Of a stretch of 64,000 nt of DNA, positions 17,252 through 25,819 are shown in pieces. Both the position numbers and the translations under genes were made by a program. Below the pieces are notes generated by a model. The model worked only from the letters and a program-made list of their open reading frames with translations. It was not told where the DNA came from and searched no databases. Origin of the DNA: Cellulomonas_A sp047229345 (GTDB taxonomy: Bacteria; Actinomycetota; Actinomycetes; Actinomycetales; Cellulomonadaceae); NCBI RefSeq assembly GCF_047229345.1, contig NZ_JBFTER010000012.1, forward strand, positions 1-64,000, read 5' to 3'. The stretch's first letter is position 1. Each line of letters opens with the position of its first letter.

Positions 17252-17497
17252 TCAGGTCGCCCGGTCCGTCGCCCGGTGCGCCGTGCCGCCCGGCCCCGCA
17301 GCGCCGTCGGCATCCTCGGTGCGGGCCGCGAGCCGCCGCCCGGCGAACCAGGACCCCAGCAGGAGGACGGGCACCATCACGACGCCGCGCACGAGGCTCC
17401 TGTCGGCCTCCCAGCCCAGGCCCCAGTGCGCCACGGCGGCGATCACCGCTCCGCCGAGGAGGGCGAGCAGCAGCAGCGGTCCGTGGCGACGAAGCAT
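17252..17497 (-). CDS. Small two-helix membrane protein
   Basis: About 81 residues from ATG 17497, which has GGAAGGA 8 nt upstream; the longer reading to 17548 lacks such support. There are two predicted membrane helices (LLLLALLGGAVIAAVAHWGL and GVVMVPVLLLGSWFAGRRLAA) and an Ala/Gly/Thr-rich tail. The layout resembles small actinobacterial DUF3188-like proteins, but I do not recognise a family with confidence. No function is proposed. Confidence 0.6.
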   Translation of the reverse strand: MLRRHGPLLLLALLGGAVIAAVAHWGLGWEADRSLVRGVVMVPVLLLGSWFAGRRLAARTEDADGAAGPGGTAHRATDRAT

Positions 17498-17637
17498 GCC
17501 GCCGATCCTTCCGCGTGGCGCCGGTGCCCGCTCGCCGGACGTGGCCACCCTGCCGAGCGCAGACGGGTCGGCTCACGTCTCGCCCGGGTGCGCCTGAGCG
17601 GCGTCGCTGCACGGTGCCCCCCGCTCGGGGCCGCCCG

Positions 17638-18180
17638 TCAGATGCCGAGCAGGCCGTCGATGCTCGCGGCGTTCCGCTCCGCGCGGTACTCGTCCATCCC
17701 GTCCGGGCCCTTCTTCTCGGCGAACAGGCGCATCAGCTCGCGCTCCTCGGTCACGACCTCCATCACGGGCACACCCCACCCGCACGAGTCGCTGATGCGC
17801 TCGACGTCGACCGTGATCACCGCACGCGTGCTCGGGTGGTCCGGGTGGAGGGCCGTCACCTCGTCGAACGCCGCGGTGCCCGGCAGGTGCACCTGCCCGC
17901 GCCCGTGCAGGCGCACGATGCGGGGGCGCGCGTCGAACGCGGCGAACATCACGCAGATCCGGCCGTTCTCCCGCAGGTGCGCGATCGTCTCCACGCCGCT
18001 GCCGGTGAGGTCGACCCAGCCGACGCGGTGCGGGCCCAGCACGGAGAACGAGTCGCTGCCCCGGGGCGAGACGTTGACGCGCCCGTCCGCGGCGAGCGGG
18101 GCGGTGGCGACGAACCACATCGGCTGCGCCTCGATCCAGCGGTGCAACGACTCGTCGATGGCGTCGAACAGCTTTCCCAT
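17638..18180 (-). CDS. Pyridoxamine 5'-phosphate oxidase-family flavin-binding protein
   Basis: 180 residues from ATG 18180 (MGKLFDAIDESLHRWIEAQPMWFVATAP). The split-barrel FMN-binding core is recognisable: GRVNVSPRGSDSFSVLGPHRVGWVDLTGSGVETIAHLRENGRICVMFAAF. An extra C-terminal segment (SDSCGWGVPVM...KKGPDGMDEYRAERNAASIDGLLG) is typical of a subfamily often annotated as oxidoreductases with unknown substrate. Monocistronic, converging with nothing close, divergent from the DHDPS-like gene. Confidence 0.85.
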   Translation of the reverse strand: MGKLFDAIDESLHRWIEAQPMWFVATAPLAADGRVNVSPRGSDSFSVLGPHRVGWVDLTGSGVETIAHLRENGRICVMFAAFDARPRIVRLHGRGQVHLPGTAAFDEVTALHPDHPSTRAVITVDVERISDSCGWGVPVMEVVTEERELMRLFAEKKGPDGMDEYRAERNAASIDGLLGI

Positions 18181-18269
18181 GCCCGGATCCTGGCAGACCA
18201 CCCGCCGCCCCGGCGCGGACGTCCGCCGGGACCGGCGTATTCAGGTCCGGTGCGGACCGACCTCGTCGC

Positions 18270-18275
18270 TACGCT
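18270..18275 (+). promoter_or_regulatory. -10 element of DHDPS-like gene (leaderless)
   Basis: TACGCT, 6 nt before ATG 18282. Confidence 0.5.
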
Positions 18276-18281
18276 GCCCCG

Positions 18282-19211
18282 ATGTCGCTCCTCGGCCCGC
18301 TCGTCGCCTACGTCCCCACCCCGCGCAGCGCCGACGGTGCGCTGGCCCCCGACGTCCTCGGGCAGCTCGTCGAACGCGTCGTGGCGGCCGGCGCGAGCGG
18401 GGTGTGCGTGCTCGGCAGCGTCGGCTCGTTCGCCTACCTCGAGCCCGCGACGCGACGCGCGGTCGTCGCTGCGGCGGTCGAGGCCGCCGCAGGGCGGGTG
18501 CCCGTCCTGGCCGGTGTCGGCGCCCTCGCGACGCGCGAGGTCCTGAGCCTGGCCCGCGACGCGCAGGACGCGGGGGCCGACGCGCTCCTGCTGCCGACGA
18601 CCGCGTACCTGCCGCTCACCGACGACGAGGTCCTCGGCCTCGTGCGCGACGTGACCGAGACCGCCGACCGGCCGGTGTGGATCTACCACAACCCCGTCAC
18701 CACGAGGTACGACTTCAGCGTCGAGGCGCTCCTGCGGGCCGCCGCGCTGCCCGGGGTGGGCGGGGTCAAGGACCGGGCGCCGGACGCCGACGCCGTGCGT
18801 ACCCGGGCGGCTGCGGTCCTCGCCGGCGCCCCGGCCGGCCTCGAGGTCGGTTACAGCGGGGACCTGCTCGGCGTGCACGGGCTGCTCGCGGGCGCCCGCA
18901 GCTGGCACTCGGCGCTCGCGGGCGTCCTGCCCGGCCCGTACGCCGCCGTCGCGCGGCTCGCGGCGCAGCGGGACGAGGCGGGGACGCTCGCGCTCCTCGC
19001 CCACCTGGCGCCGCTCGTCGAGCTCGTCATGCGGTCCGGCGGGCCGCGCGCGGTGCACGCCGTGGGTCAGCTGCTGGGCCTCCCGGTCGGCGACGTCCCG
19101 GCGCCGCTGCGGATGCCCGCGCCGGAGGTGCGCGCGGAGCTCGAGGGTGCGCTGGCGCTCGTGCTCGACCGCTTCGCTGCCATGGACGCGGACGCCGCGT
19201 CGTCCCGCTGA
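18282..19211 (+). CDS. Dihydrodipicolinate synthase/N-acetylneuraminate lyase-family aldolase
   Basis: 309 residues, a class I aldolase TIM barrel. Visible hallmarks are GASGVCVLGSVGSFAYL (in place of the GTTGE signature), WIYHNPV with the conserved catalytic Tyr, and GGVKDRAPD with the Schiff-base Lys. The G-T-T-G-E loop of true DapA is replaced by GSVGS, so this is probably not the lysine-pathway enzyme but a family member with another 2-keto-acid substrate. It stands alone, with a leaderless-type promoter. Confidence 0.82.
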   Translation: MSLLGPLVAYVPTPRSADGALAPDVLGQLVERVVAAGASGVCVLGSVGSFAYLEPATRRAVVAAAVEAAAGRVPVLAGVGALATREVLSLARDAQDAGADALLLPTTAYLPLTDDEVLGLVRDVTETADRPVWIYHNPVTTRYDFSVEALLRAAALPGVGGVKDRAPDADAVRTRAAAVLAGAPAGLEVGYSGDLLGVHGLLAGARSWHSALAGVLPGPYAAVARLAAQRDEAGTLALLAHLAPLVELVMRSGGPRAVHAVGQLLGLPVGDVPAPLRMPAPEVRAELEGALALVLDRFAAMDADAASSR

Positions 19212-19217
19212 GCCGGC

Positions 19218-19379
19218 TCAGTCGAAGAAGCTGAACGCCCGCGCCAGGAGGCGGAACGGGAAGGTCAGGAGCCGCACCACGAGCCCGACGACCTCGACCG
19301 CCTCGACGGCGTCCGCGACACCCTCGACACCCTTCTTCACGACGTCGCGGGCACGACGTCGACCACGCGTGCGACGCAC
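19218..19379 (-). CDS. 53-residue small basic/hydrophobic protein
   Basis: GTG 19379 sits 5 nt after a near-perfect Shine-Dalgarno GGAGGTGA, and a TACGGT -10 lies upstream at 19407-19412. The product starts VRRTRGRRRARD, continues with a Val/Glu/Ala-rich helix (KKGVEGVADAVEAVEVVG), and ends in an aromatic amphipathic segment (LLTFPFRLLARAFSFFD). It converges with the DHDPS-like gene, with 6 nt between stops. The ribosome-binding site is the strongest in this region, which argues for real translation. No family is recognised. Confidence 0.65.
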   Translation of the reverse strand: MRRTRGRRRARDVVKKGVEGVADAVEAVEVVGLVVRLLTFPFRLLARAFSFFD

Positions 19380-19406
19380 GGCTCACCTCCGGGGACGACG
19401 CCGGAC

Positions 19407-19412
19407 ACCGTA
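19407..19412 (-). promoter_or_regulatory. Candidate -10 for the 53-residue ORF
   Basis: TACGGT on the minus strand, 27 nt before the GTG. This leaves room for the ribosome-binding site, unlike the leaderless genes nearby. Confidence 0.4.
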
Positions 19413-19583
19413 GCGGCACGCGTGCGGTCGGGAGGCGCAGCGTGACCGGGACCATCCACTCGGCCGAACGCCGAACGGCCGGACGTGGCTCGAGGGCTGC
19501 GGTTGCGGCTGCGGCCGACGGCGCGGCTGCGCTGCGGAGACGCGACGCCGAGCGAGCCATGTCGATAACGGAAGCACGCGCGG

Positions 19584-22511
19584 TCAGGGCGAGATGGCCG
19601 GGGGAGCAAGGGGCCCGGTTCCGCCGGCGCCCGCCGGGGCGACGGACGAGGCGCGGTCCGGCAGCCGGTCGAGCGCGCGTCCGACCGCCTCCCGTGCCAC
19701 CGTCAGGACGGCGGCACGGTCCCTCGGTCCGGCCGCGACGACGGGTCCTCGCGGTCGCCGCTCGTCCGCGGGCGCGTCGGGGGCGGCGTCGGCCGCAGCG
19801 TGCAGCAACCGGGCCGCCGTGGGGTCGCCGAGCCGCTCGAGGACGTCCGCGAGGTCCCGCAGTGCGGGCCACAGGTGCGTCCAGTTGCCCGTGGCCGCGA
19901 AGTGGTCGACCACCTCCAGGTACCCGGTGAGCGCCTCGCGCACCCGCCCGCGGGCCGACTGCACCGAGAGCAGGCCGACGCGGGCGACGCCGAGCAGGAA
20001 GCCGGCGCCGGACGCGCGGGCGGCCTCGACCGCGTCGTCGTAGTGGCCCTCGGCGGAGTCGAGCTCGCCCTCGAGCTGCGCGATCTCACCGTCCACGTAG
20101 GCGGCCCAGGCCCGCAGCGTCGGCGACGTGGCGGCGGGGCGCCCACGGTCGGCGAGCGAGCGGGCCGTCGCGAGCTCACCCGCGTAGGCGCTCGCGAGCG
20201 CGGCGATGCCGTAGGTCTCGCGCGGAGAGGGGCGCAGGGGCGCGGCGGCGAGCGCGTGCTCCACGGCCTGCGCGTGCGCACCGCGCGCGAGCGCGACGAC
20301 CGCGAGCGGCACGAGGCAGAACCACCGGTCCTCGTCGTCCCGGGCGCGGGCGAGCCCGGCGCGGGCGAGCGCGTCCGCCCGTGCCGGGTCGCCGCCCTGG
20401 TACGCCGCCTCCGCCGCCACACCCAGGACCGCGGCCTCGTGCGCGTGCCCGACGAGCGACGGGTCCTGTGCGAGGTCGAGCGCCCACGCCCGGATCTCGA
20501 GCAGGTCCCGGTAGCCGACGGCCGCGAACAGCCCGATGACGAGCTCCGCCGCGTCGTCGACGGACCCGCGCGTGCGAGCAACGTGCCAGGCTGCGCGGAG
20601 GTTGGCGAGCTCACGACGCAGCGTCGCGTCGGCCTCCGGCTCGCGCTCGGTCTCCATCCCCGCCGCGACGTCCGCCACGAGCTCCCGGGCCCACCGCAGG
20701 AGGTGCTCCGGCCCGGCGTGACCGTCCGCGGTGCCTCCCGTGCCTGCCGTCCCTGCCGCGTATGCCCGGACCGTCTCGAGCAGCCGGTACCGGGTCGTGC
20801 CGTCGAAGTCGACGTGCAGCACCGACGCGTCGACGAGCCGCGCGAGCAGCGTCGCCGGGTCCCCGTGCGCGCCGACCGCCCCCGCCAGGCGCTCCGCGGC
20901 CGCGAGGTCGAGCCCGTCGGGGAACGCCGCGAGGTGCTGGAGCAGCAGGCGCTCGTCGGGCGACAACAGGGCGTCGGACCACGCGATCGTCGCGCGCAGC
21001 GTGCGGTGCCGGGCGTCGGCGGTGGGGCGCCCGTCGCCGAGCAGCTCCAGCGCGCGGTCGAGCCGGTCGCGCAGGTCCCGCAGCCCGAGCGTCGACAGCC
21101 GCCCCGCGGCGAGCTCGAGGGCCAGCGGGATGCCGTCGAGCCGCCGCACGACCTCGGCGACCACCACGAGGTCCTGCGGCGTCCTCACCACGCCGGGGCG
21201 GACCCGGTCCGCGCGCGCGAGGAACAGCGTCACGGCGGGGGAGTCGCGCACGCGCCCGGGGTCGGTCCCCGCCTCGGGCACGTCGAGCGGCGCGAGACGC
21301 ACCGTGCGCTCCGCGGCCAGGCCGAGCGGCTCACGGCTCGTGACGAGCACGCGCAGCCGCGGGCACGAGCCCAGGAGCGTCGCCACGGCGTCGCGCACGG
21401 CTGCGAGCAGGTGCTCGGCGTTGTCCACGAGCAGCAGCGCGGGCCGGTCGCCCAGGAGCGCGGCGCAGGCCGTGAGCACGTCTCCCCGCACCGCGGCCAG
21501 GCCGAGCACCGAGGCGAGCGCGTGCGGGACGGCGCCGGGGTCGTCCACGGGCGCGAGCGCGAGCACCACCGCGTCGTCCGCGCTCCGGACGACCTCGAGG
21601 GCGACGCTCGTCTTCCCGACCCCGCCGGGTCCCGCGACCGTCACGAGCCGCTCACGCCCGAGGAGACCCCGCAGCAGCGTCACCTGCTCGGTCCTGCCCA
21701 CCAGCGGATCCGCCCGGTGCGGGACGCCCGGCCGCGCGGCGGTGGTGGTCCCGGCACCGGCACCGCCGCTCGCGACCTCGCGCTCGACCGCGGCGAGCGC
21801 AGGGGTCGGGTCGAGCCCGGTGCGCTCGGTGAGCCTGCGCCGGAAGGCCCGCCCGACGCGCAGGGCGTCAGGGGCGCGTCCCGTCGCCGCGAGCACGCGC
21901 ATGTGCAGCACCGTCGAGGGTTCCGCGAGCGGGTCCTGCGCCGCCACCGCGGCGGCGAGCTCGAGCACCTCGCCCGGGCGCCCGGCGGCGAGCGCCGCAG
22001 CGACGACGGCTTCCGTGGTCTCCCGGCGGAGCCGCTCGCACGCGACGACCGCGTCGCGCACGGGCGCCACGTCCGTCAGGTCCGCCAGCACGGGCCCGCG
22101 CCACAGCGAGGAGGCCTCACGCAGGAGCGCCAGGGCCTGCTCCGGGTCCGCCGTCGTCCGGGCGTCGCGCAGGAGCGCCCGGACGCGCGCCAGGTCGACG
22201 GCGTCGGGCGGGACGTCGAGCCGGTACCCGTCGGGCGCCGTCGCGAGCCGCGCCGCGCCCGGACCGAGGTGGGCGCGCAGCCGCGACACGTGCGACTGGA
22301 GGGCCTGGCGACCGGAGGCGGGGGCGCTGTCGGGCCACAGCGCGTCGACCAGCGTCGCGACGGTGGCCGTGCGTCCCCCCGCGAGCGCGAGCAGCGCCAG
22401 GACCGCGCGCCGCCGCATCCCGACGACGGCGACCTCGGTGCCGCCGACGGTGAGCCGCAGCGGTCCCAGCACGTCGACCCGCACCTCGGGCACCGCGTCG
22501 ACCGCGTGCAT
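19584..22511 (-). CDS. AfsR/SARP-family transcriptional regulator with NB-ARC ATPase (second copy)
   Basis: 975 residues from ATG 22511, which has GGGAGG 6 nt upstream; longer readings to 22850 overlap the next gene's promoter. Domains: winged helix with VRVDVLGPLRLTVGGTEVAV, BTAD, NB-ARC with Walker A GPGGVGKT and LLLVDNAEHLL, then helical repeats. The architecture matches the regulator at 1354-4389, but the linker lacks the PGDPR repeats. It is divergent from the methyltransferase at 22792 across a 280-bp region. That arrangement makes the methyltransferase the obvious candidate target. Confidence 0.9.
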   Translation of the reverse strand: MHAVDAVPEVRVDVLGPLRLTVGGTEVAVVGMRRRAVLALLALAGGRTATVATLVDALWPDSAPASGRQALQSHVSRLRAHLGPGAARLATAPDGYRLDVPPDAVDLARVRALLRDARTTADPEQALALLREASSLWRGPVLADLTDVAPVRDAVVACERLRRETTEAVVAAALAAGRPGEVLELAAAVAAQDPLAEPSTVLHMRVLAATGRAPDALRVGRAFRRRLTERTGLDPTPALAAVEREVASGGAGAGTTTAARPGVPHRADPLVGRTEQVTLLRGLLGRERLVTVAGPGGVGKTSVALEVVRSADDAVVLALAPVDDPGAVPHALASVLGLAAVRGDVLTACAALLGDRPALLLVDNAEHLLAAVRDAVATLLGSCPRLRVLVTSREPLGLAAERTVRLAPLDVPEAGTDPGRVRDSPAVTLFLARADRVRPGVVRTPQDLVVVAEVVRRLDGIPLALELAAGRLSTLGLRDLRDRLDRALELLGDGRPTADARHRTLRATIAWSDALLSPDERLLLQHLAAFPDGLDLAAAERLAGAVGAHGDPATLLARLVDASVLHVDFDGTTRYRLLETVRAYAAGTAGTGGTADGHAGPEHLLRWARELVADVAAGMETEREPEADATLRRELANLRAAWHVARTRGSVDDAAELVIGLFAAVGYRDLLEIRAWALDLAQDPSLVGHAHEAAVLGVAAEAAYQGGDPARADALARAGLARARDDEDRWFCLVPLAVVALARGAHAQAVEHALAAAPLRPSPRETYGIAALASAYAGELATARSLADRGRPAATSPTLRAWAAYVDGEIAQLEGELDSAEGHYDDAVEAARASGAGFLLGVARVGLLSVQSARGRVREALTGYLEVVDHFAATGNWTHLWPALRDLADVLERLGDPTAARLLHAAADAAPDAPADERRPRGPVVAAGPRDRAAVLTVAREAVGRALDRLPDRASSVAPAGAGGTGPLAPPAISP

Positions 22512-22791
22512 GCCGCACCTCCCGTGCCCAGCATGCCGTCGTGCGGGCTGCCGGGGAACGGCTCGCCGCGCCGAGGGTCGACCGGCCCCCGGGGCGGCGC
22601 GCGTGGGACCTGCGGTGACGCCGCGCCCCGTGCCCGGTGCGGAGCGGGCGCGGGGGTCGTGACAGCGGCGTGCGCGCGCGTGCGAGGCCCGTGACAGCGC
22701 ACCCCGCGACGGTGGGACCACGCCGGCGACCACGCCGACGACGGCCCGGTGGCCGGACCACCGCAGCACGACCACAGCAAGGAGACACCTC

Positions 22792-23838
22792 ATGGAACAG
22801 GACGCCGTCCTCGCCTTCCTCGGCCGGTTCACCGCCGACCTCGCCGCCACGGGCGCCGCGGGCCAGGTTGCGCTCGGCCACCGGCTCGGCCTCTACCGGG
22901 CGCTCGCGGAGGGCCCCGCGACGCCCGACGACCTCGCCGAGCGCACCGGCTGCGACCCGCGCTACCTCGCCGAGTGGCTGCGCGGCCAGGCCGCCGGCGG
23001 GTACGTCGAGTACCACCGGGCCGACGCGACCTTCTCGCTGACGCCGGAGCAGGCGTTCTGCCTCGCCGACCCCGACGGCCCGAACCTGCCCGCTGCGTCC
23101 GTGGCGGTGCTCGGGTACCTGCGGGCCGAGCCGCGCCTCGCCGAGGCGTTCCGCACCGGGGAGGGCGTCGCGTGGGGCGAGCACGACGCCGACGTGCACG
23201 TCGGGACGGACGCGTTCTACCGCGCCGGGTACGTCGCGGCGCTCGTCCCGGGCTGGCTCCCGGCGCTCGACGGCGTCGTCGACCGGCTCGCTGCGGGCGG
23301 CCGGGTCGCCGACGTCGGCTGCGGCCTGGCGACGTCGACCGTGCTGATGGCGCAGGCGTTCCCGGCGTCGACCTTCACCGCGTCGGACCCCCACGCGGCG
23401 TCCGTCGACCTCGCCCGCAAGCGCGTGGCGGAGGCGGGTGTGGCCGACCGGGTCGGCGTCGAGGTGGCGAGCGCGCAGGACTTCGGCGGCGCCGGCTACG
23501 ACCTGGTCACGATGTTCGACTGCCTGCACGACATGGGCGACCCGGTCGGTGCGGCCCGCCAGGTGCTCCGGTCGCTCTCGCCGGACGGCACCTGGATGGT
23601 CGTCGAGCCGCTCGCGAGCGACGACGTCGAGGAGACGTTCACGACGGTCGGCCGCCTGTACTACGCGGGCTCGACGTTCCTGTGCGTCCCGAACGCGCTC
23701 GCGCAGCACGGCGGCCACGCGCTCGGCGCCCAGGCCGGGCCGCGCGCCGTCGAGGACGTCGCCCGGCAGGCCGGGTTCACGCGGTTCCGCGTCGCGGCCC
23801 GCACGCCGTTCAACGCGGTGTACGAGATCCGGCCCTGA
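22792..23838 (+). CDS. SAM-dependent methyltransferase with N-terminal winged helix (Rv2258c-like, second copy)
   Basis: 348 residues. ATG 22792 follows AAGGAG at good spacing. The N-terminal winged helix (GLYRALAEGPATPDDLAERTGCDPRYLAEWLRGQAAGGYVEY) aligns with that of the protein at 113-1333. The methyltransferase domain has motif I VADVGCGLATSTVLMAQ near residue 170 and FDCLHDMGDPV. A C-terminal lid includes GRLYYAGSTFLCVPNALAQHGG. Small-molecule methylation is likely; substrate unknown. It pairs with the divergent SARP regulator. Confidence 0.85.
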   Translation: MEQDAVLAFLGRFTADLAATGAAGQVALGHRLGLYRALAEGPATPDDLAERTGCDPRYLAEWLRGQAAGGYVEYHRADATFSLTPEQAFCLADPDGPNLPAASVAVLGYLRAEPRLAEAFRTGEGVAWGEHDADVHVGTDAFYRAGYVAALVPGWLPALDGVVDRLAAGGRVADVGCGLATSTVLMAQAFPASTFTASDPHAASVDLARKRVAEAGVADRVGVEVASAQDFGGAGYDLVTMFDCLHDMGDPVGAARQVLRSLSPDGTWMVVEPLASDDVEETFTTVGRLYYAGSTFLCVPNALAQHGGHALGAQAGPRAVEDVARQAGFTRFRVAARTPFNAVYEIRP

Positions 23839-23854
23839 GCCGGACGCTCAGGTG

Positions 23855-23882
23855 CGGGCGGGCGGGCGGGCGGGCGGGCGGG
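23855..23882 (+). repeat. (CGGG)7 microsatellite, potential G-quadruplex
   Basis: Seven uninterrupted CGGG units on the plus strand between the stops of the converging methyltransferase and AI-2E permease genes. The GGG runs separated by single C are a strong G-quadruplex motif. The copy number could slip during replication. It may also help end transcription. Confidence 0.9.
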
Positions 23883-23918
23883 CGGCGCTGCGGTGCACGC
23901 CGCCCGCCCGGCGCGGGC

Positions 23919-25151
23919 TCACTGCCCGGCGATGCGCTCCGCGTCGTCGGGCAGTGCGTCGTCCTCGTCCGCCACCGGCTCCTCCATCGGCGGGTCGACG
24001 CGCCGCAGCCGCGAGAAGATCGCCCAGCACACCGCCACGAGCGGCACGGAGATCACCGCGCCGAGGATGCCCGCGGTCAGCGTCCCCGCGGTCACGGAGA
24101 GCGCGACGACGACGGGATGCAGCGAGACCTGCTTGCCCATGACGAGCGGCTGCAGGATGTGCCCCTCGAACTGCCCGATGAGCGCGATCCCGATGCCGAC
24201 GACCGCCGCCTGGATCGGCCCGTTCGCGGCGAGCGCCACGATCATCGCGATGACCATCGCCGCCGGCGCCCCGATGAGCGGGATGAAGGCGCCGATGAGC
24301 ACGAGCACCGCGAGCGGGGCCGCGAGCGGGACGCCGACGATGGACAGCAGGAGGAACGCGAGGATCCCGTCGGACACCGCGATGATCATCGTGCCGCGCG
24401 TGTAGCCGGAGAACGTGTACCAGCCGGCGCCTGCCGCGACCTTCCACGTCTCCCGCACGCGTGCGGGGAGCTGGTTGAGGAACCACACCCACATCTCCTG
24501 GCCGCGGGCCAGGAAGAACACCGAGCAGAAGGTCGCCAGCGCGAGCGCGCCGAACACCTCGACCACGCCGCCCGCGCCCGCGGCGGCCTGCCCGGCCAGC
24601 TCCCCGCCGTGCTCGACGACCCACGCCCGGCCGTTGTCGATCCACTCGTTGAGCTGCTCCGTCGTGACGGAGAACGGCAGCGGGCCGTTCTCGAGGAAGT
24701 CGATGATGTCGTCGATGCCCTCGGCGAACTGGGTCGACAGGCTCTCCCACTGCCCGGCGACCGAGACCCCGACGTACGTGAGCATCCCGAGCAGCACGAG
24801 GACGCCGCCGAGCAGGGACAGCGCGGTCGCGAGCCCGCGGGGGAGGATCCGGGAGAGCACGTCGACCGCGGGACGCAGCACCGCCGTCATGACCAGCGCG
24901 ATGAACACCGCGACGAACACCAGCTGCACGCGCGAGGTCGCGTAGAAGACGAGCGCGATCGCCGCGACGACGACGAGCAGCCGCCACCCGACACCCGCCA
25001 GGACGCGCAGCCAGTGCGGGGCCGTCTGCTCGAGGCCGATCACCGACGGGTTGCGCCGTGCGCCGGCGACCCTGCGCGCCGCCGGGCTCGCCCCCGCGAG
25101 GAGACGGCTCGGGACCGGCGAGCGGTCGCTCGACGTGCTCTCCTCGGCCAT
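23919..25151 (-). CDS. AI-2E family transporter (PerM-like)
   Basis: 410 residues with about eight membrane helices. The long extracytoplasmic/amphipathic segment between the early and late helices (QWESLSTQFAEGIDDIIDFLENG...) and the conserved block GAFIPLIGAPAAMVIAM, with FEGHILQPLVMGKQVSLHPVVVALSVTAG, are diagnostic of the family. Members include AI-2 exporters and Na+/H+ antiporters, so the transported species is uncertain. N-terminus cytoplasmic and basic, C-terminus acidic. GGGAGG precedes ATG 25151. Confidence 0.9.
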   Translation of the reverse strand: MAEESTSSDRSPVPSRLLAGASPAARRVAGARRNPSVIGLEQTAPHWLRVLAGVGWRLLVVVAAIALVFYATSRVQLVFVAVFIALVMTAVLRPAVDVLSRILPRGLATALSLLGGVLVLLGMLTYVGVSVAGQWESLSTQFAEGIDDIIDFLENGPLPFSVTTEQLNEWIDNGRAWVVEHGGELAGQAAAGAGGVVEVFGALALATFCSVFFLARGQEMWVWFLNQLPARVRETWKVAAGAGWYTFSGYTRGTMIIAVSDGILAFLLLSIVGVPLAAPLAVLVLIGAFIPLIGAPAAMVIAMIVALAANGPIQAAVVGIGIALIGQFEGHILQPLVMGKQVSLHPVVVALSVTAGTLTAGILGAVISVPLVAVCWAIFSRLRRVDPPMEEPVADEDDALPDDAERIAGQ

Positions 25152-25272
25152 GCCGACCTCCCGGTCCGCCGGTGCCCGGGGATCTCACCCGATGCGCCCG
25201 TACGCTGCTGAAACGCCTGTCGGGGCCAGTGTGCCCCTCGGGGGCGATGCATGCTCGACCGCCGCACCGTGC

Positions 25273-25278
25273 TATGTT
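25273..25278 (+). promoter_or_regulatory. -10 element of tRNA-Leu
   Basis: TATGTT, 56 nt before the mature 5' end, is the most AT-rich hexamer in the leader. No convincing -35 is seen at the expected distance. Confidence 0.45.
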
Positions 25279-25334
25279 TTCTGCCGCACCTGAGGGAGCG
25301 CCGGGAGTGCCCGACGTCCTCTCACGGTCCACCT

Positions 25335-25417
25335 GTCCGGGTGGCGGAATGGCAGACGCGCTAGCTTGAGGTGCTAGTGCCCTAACGGGCGTGGGGGTTC
25401 AAGTCCCCCTCCGGACA
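25335..25417 (+). tRNA. tRNA-Leu (anticodon GAG)
   Basis: An 83-nt class II tRNA. The acceptor 5' strand GTCCGGG pairs with TCCGGAC (25410-25416), with discriminator A 25417 and no encoded CCA. The anticodon stem CTAGC/GCTAG closes loop TTGAGGT with anticodon GAG (25368-25370), reading CUC and CUU. The T-arm GGGGGTTCAAGTCCCCC and a long variable arm are present, as expected for Leu. Confidence 0.97.
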
Positions 25418-25438
25418 CTCGTTGAGACAGCGACGGAC

Positions 25439-25473
25439 AAGGCTCTGACCAGCGGCAACGCGGTCGGAGCCTT
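25439..25473 (+). terminator. Intrinsic terminator after tRNA-Leu
   Basis: The 12-bp stem AAGGCTCTGACC / GGTCGGAGCCTT (one G-U pair) around an 11-nt loop is followed by CTTCGTT. It begins 22 nt after the tRNA. Confidence 0.85.
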
Positions 25474-25600
25474 CTTCGTTCCCGCAGGGAGGATCTCCTG
25501 TCGACACGCGGGCTCGCGCACGCGCACATGGTCGAGCGGATGGCACATCGCCGCCTAGGAACATCGTCCCGGTGTAGCCACGGCGCATCCTGGGTGGCTC

Positions 25601-25819
25601 GTGTCGCGGCTGATGCGGCAGCGGCGCCATGACGAGGTGCGACCGAGAACGCTCGAGGACGCGCTCGTCGCAGCGCGGCGCACCCACGGCATCGCGAGGA
25701 CCTTCGATCGTCTGCTTGTGGCGTCCCTGGCGCTCGGGGTCGGCATGATGGCGGCCGCGGTGTCCTCGGAGTGGTGGCGTCGGGAGACGAGGGGGAGTCG
25801 TGAACGCGGTACGACGTGA
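25601..25819 (+). CDS. Putative small membrane protein
   Basis: 72 residues from GTG 25601, with one hydrophobic segment (LLVASLALGVGMMAAAVSSEWW) flanked by Arg-rich ends. Base composition here is visibly less GC-rich than the neighbours. The 3' end overlaps the next ORF by 20 nt. No family is recognised, and coding status is uncertain because the start has no clear ribosome-binding site. Confidence 0.4.
   Translation: MSRLMRQRRHDEVRPRTLEDALVAARRTHGIARTFDRLLVASLALGVGMMAAAVSSEWWRRETRGSRERGTT

Noticed and set aside
25262..25420. Integrase attachment site at the tRNA
   Set aside because: No integrase gene or second copy of the tRNA 3' end was found in the window.
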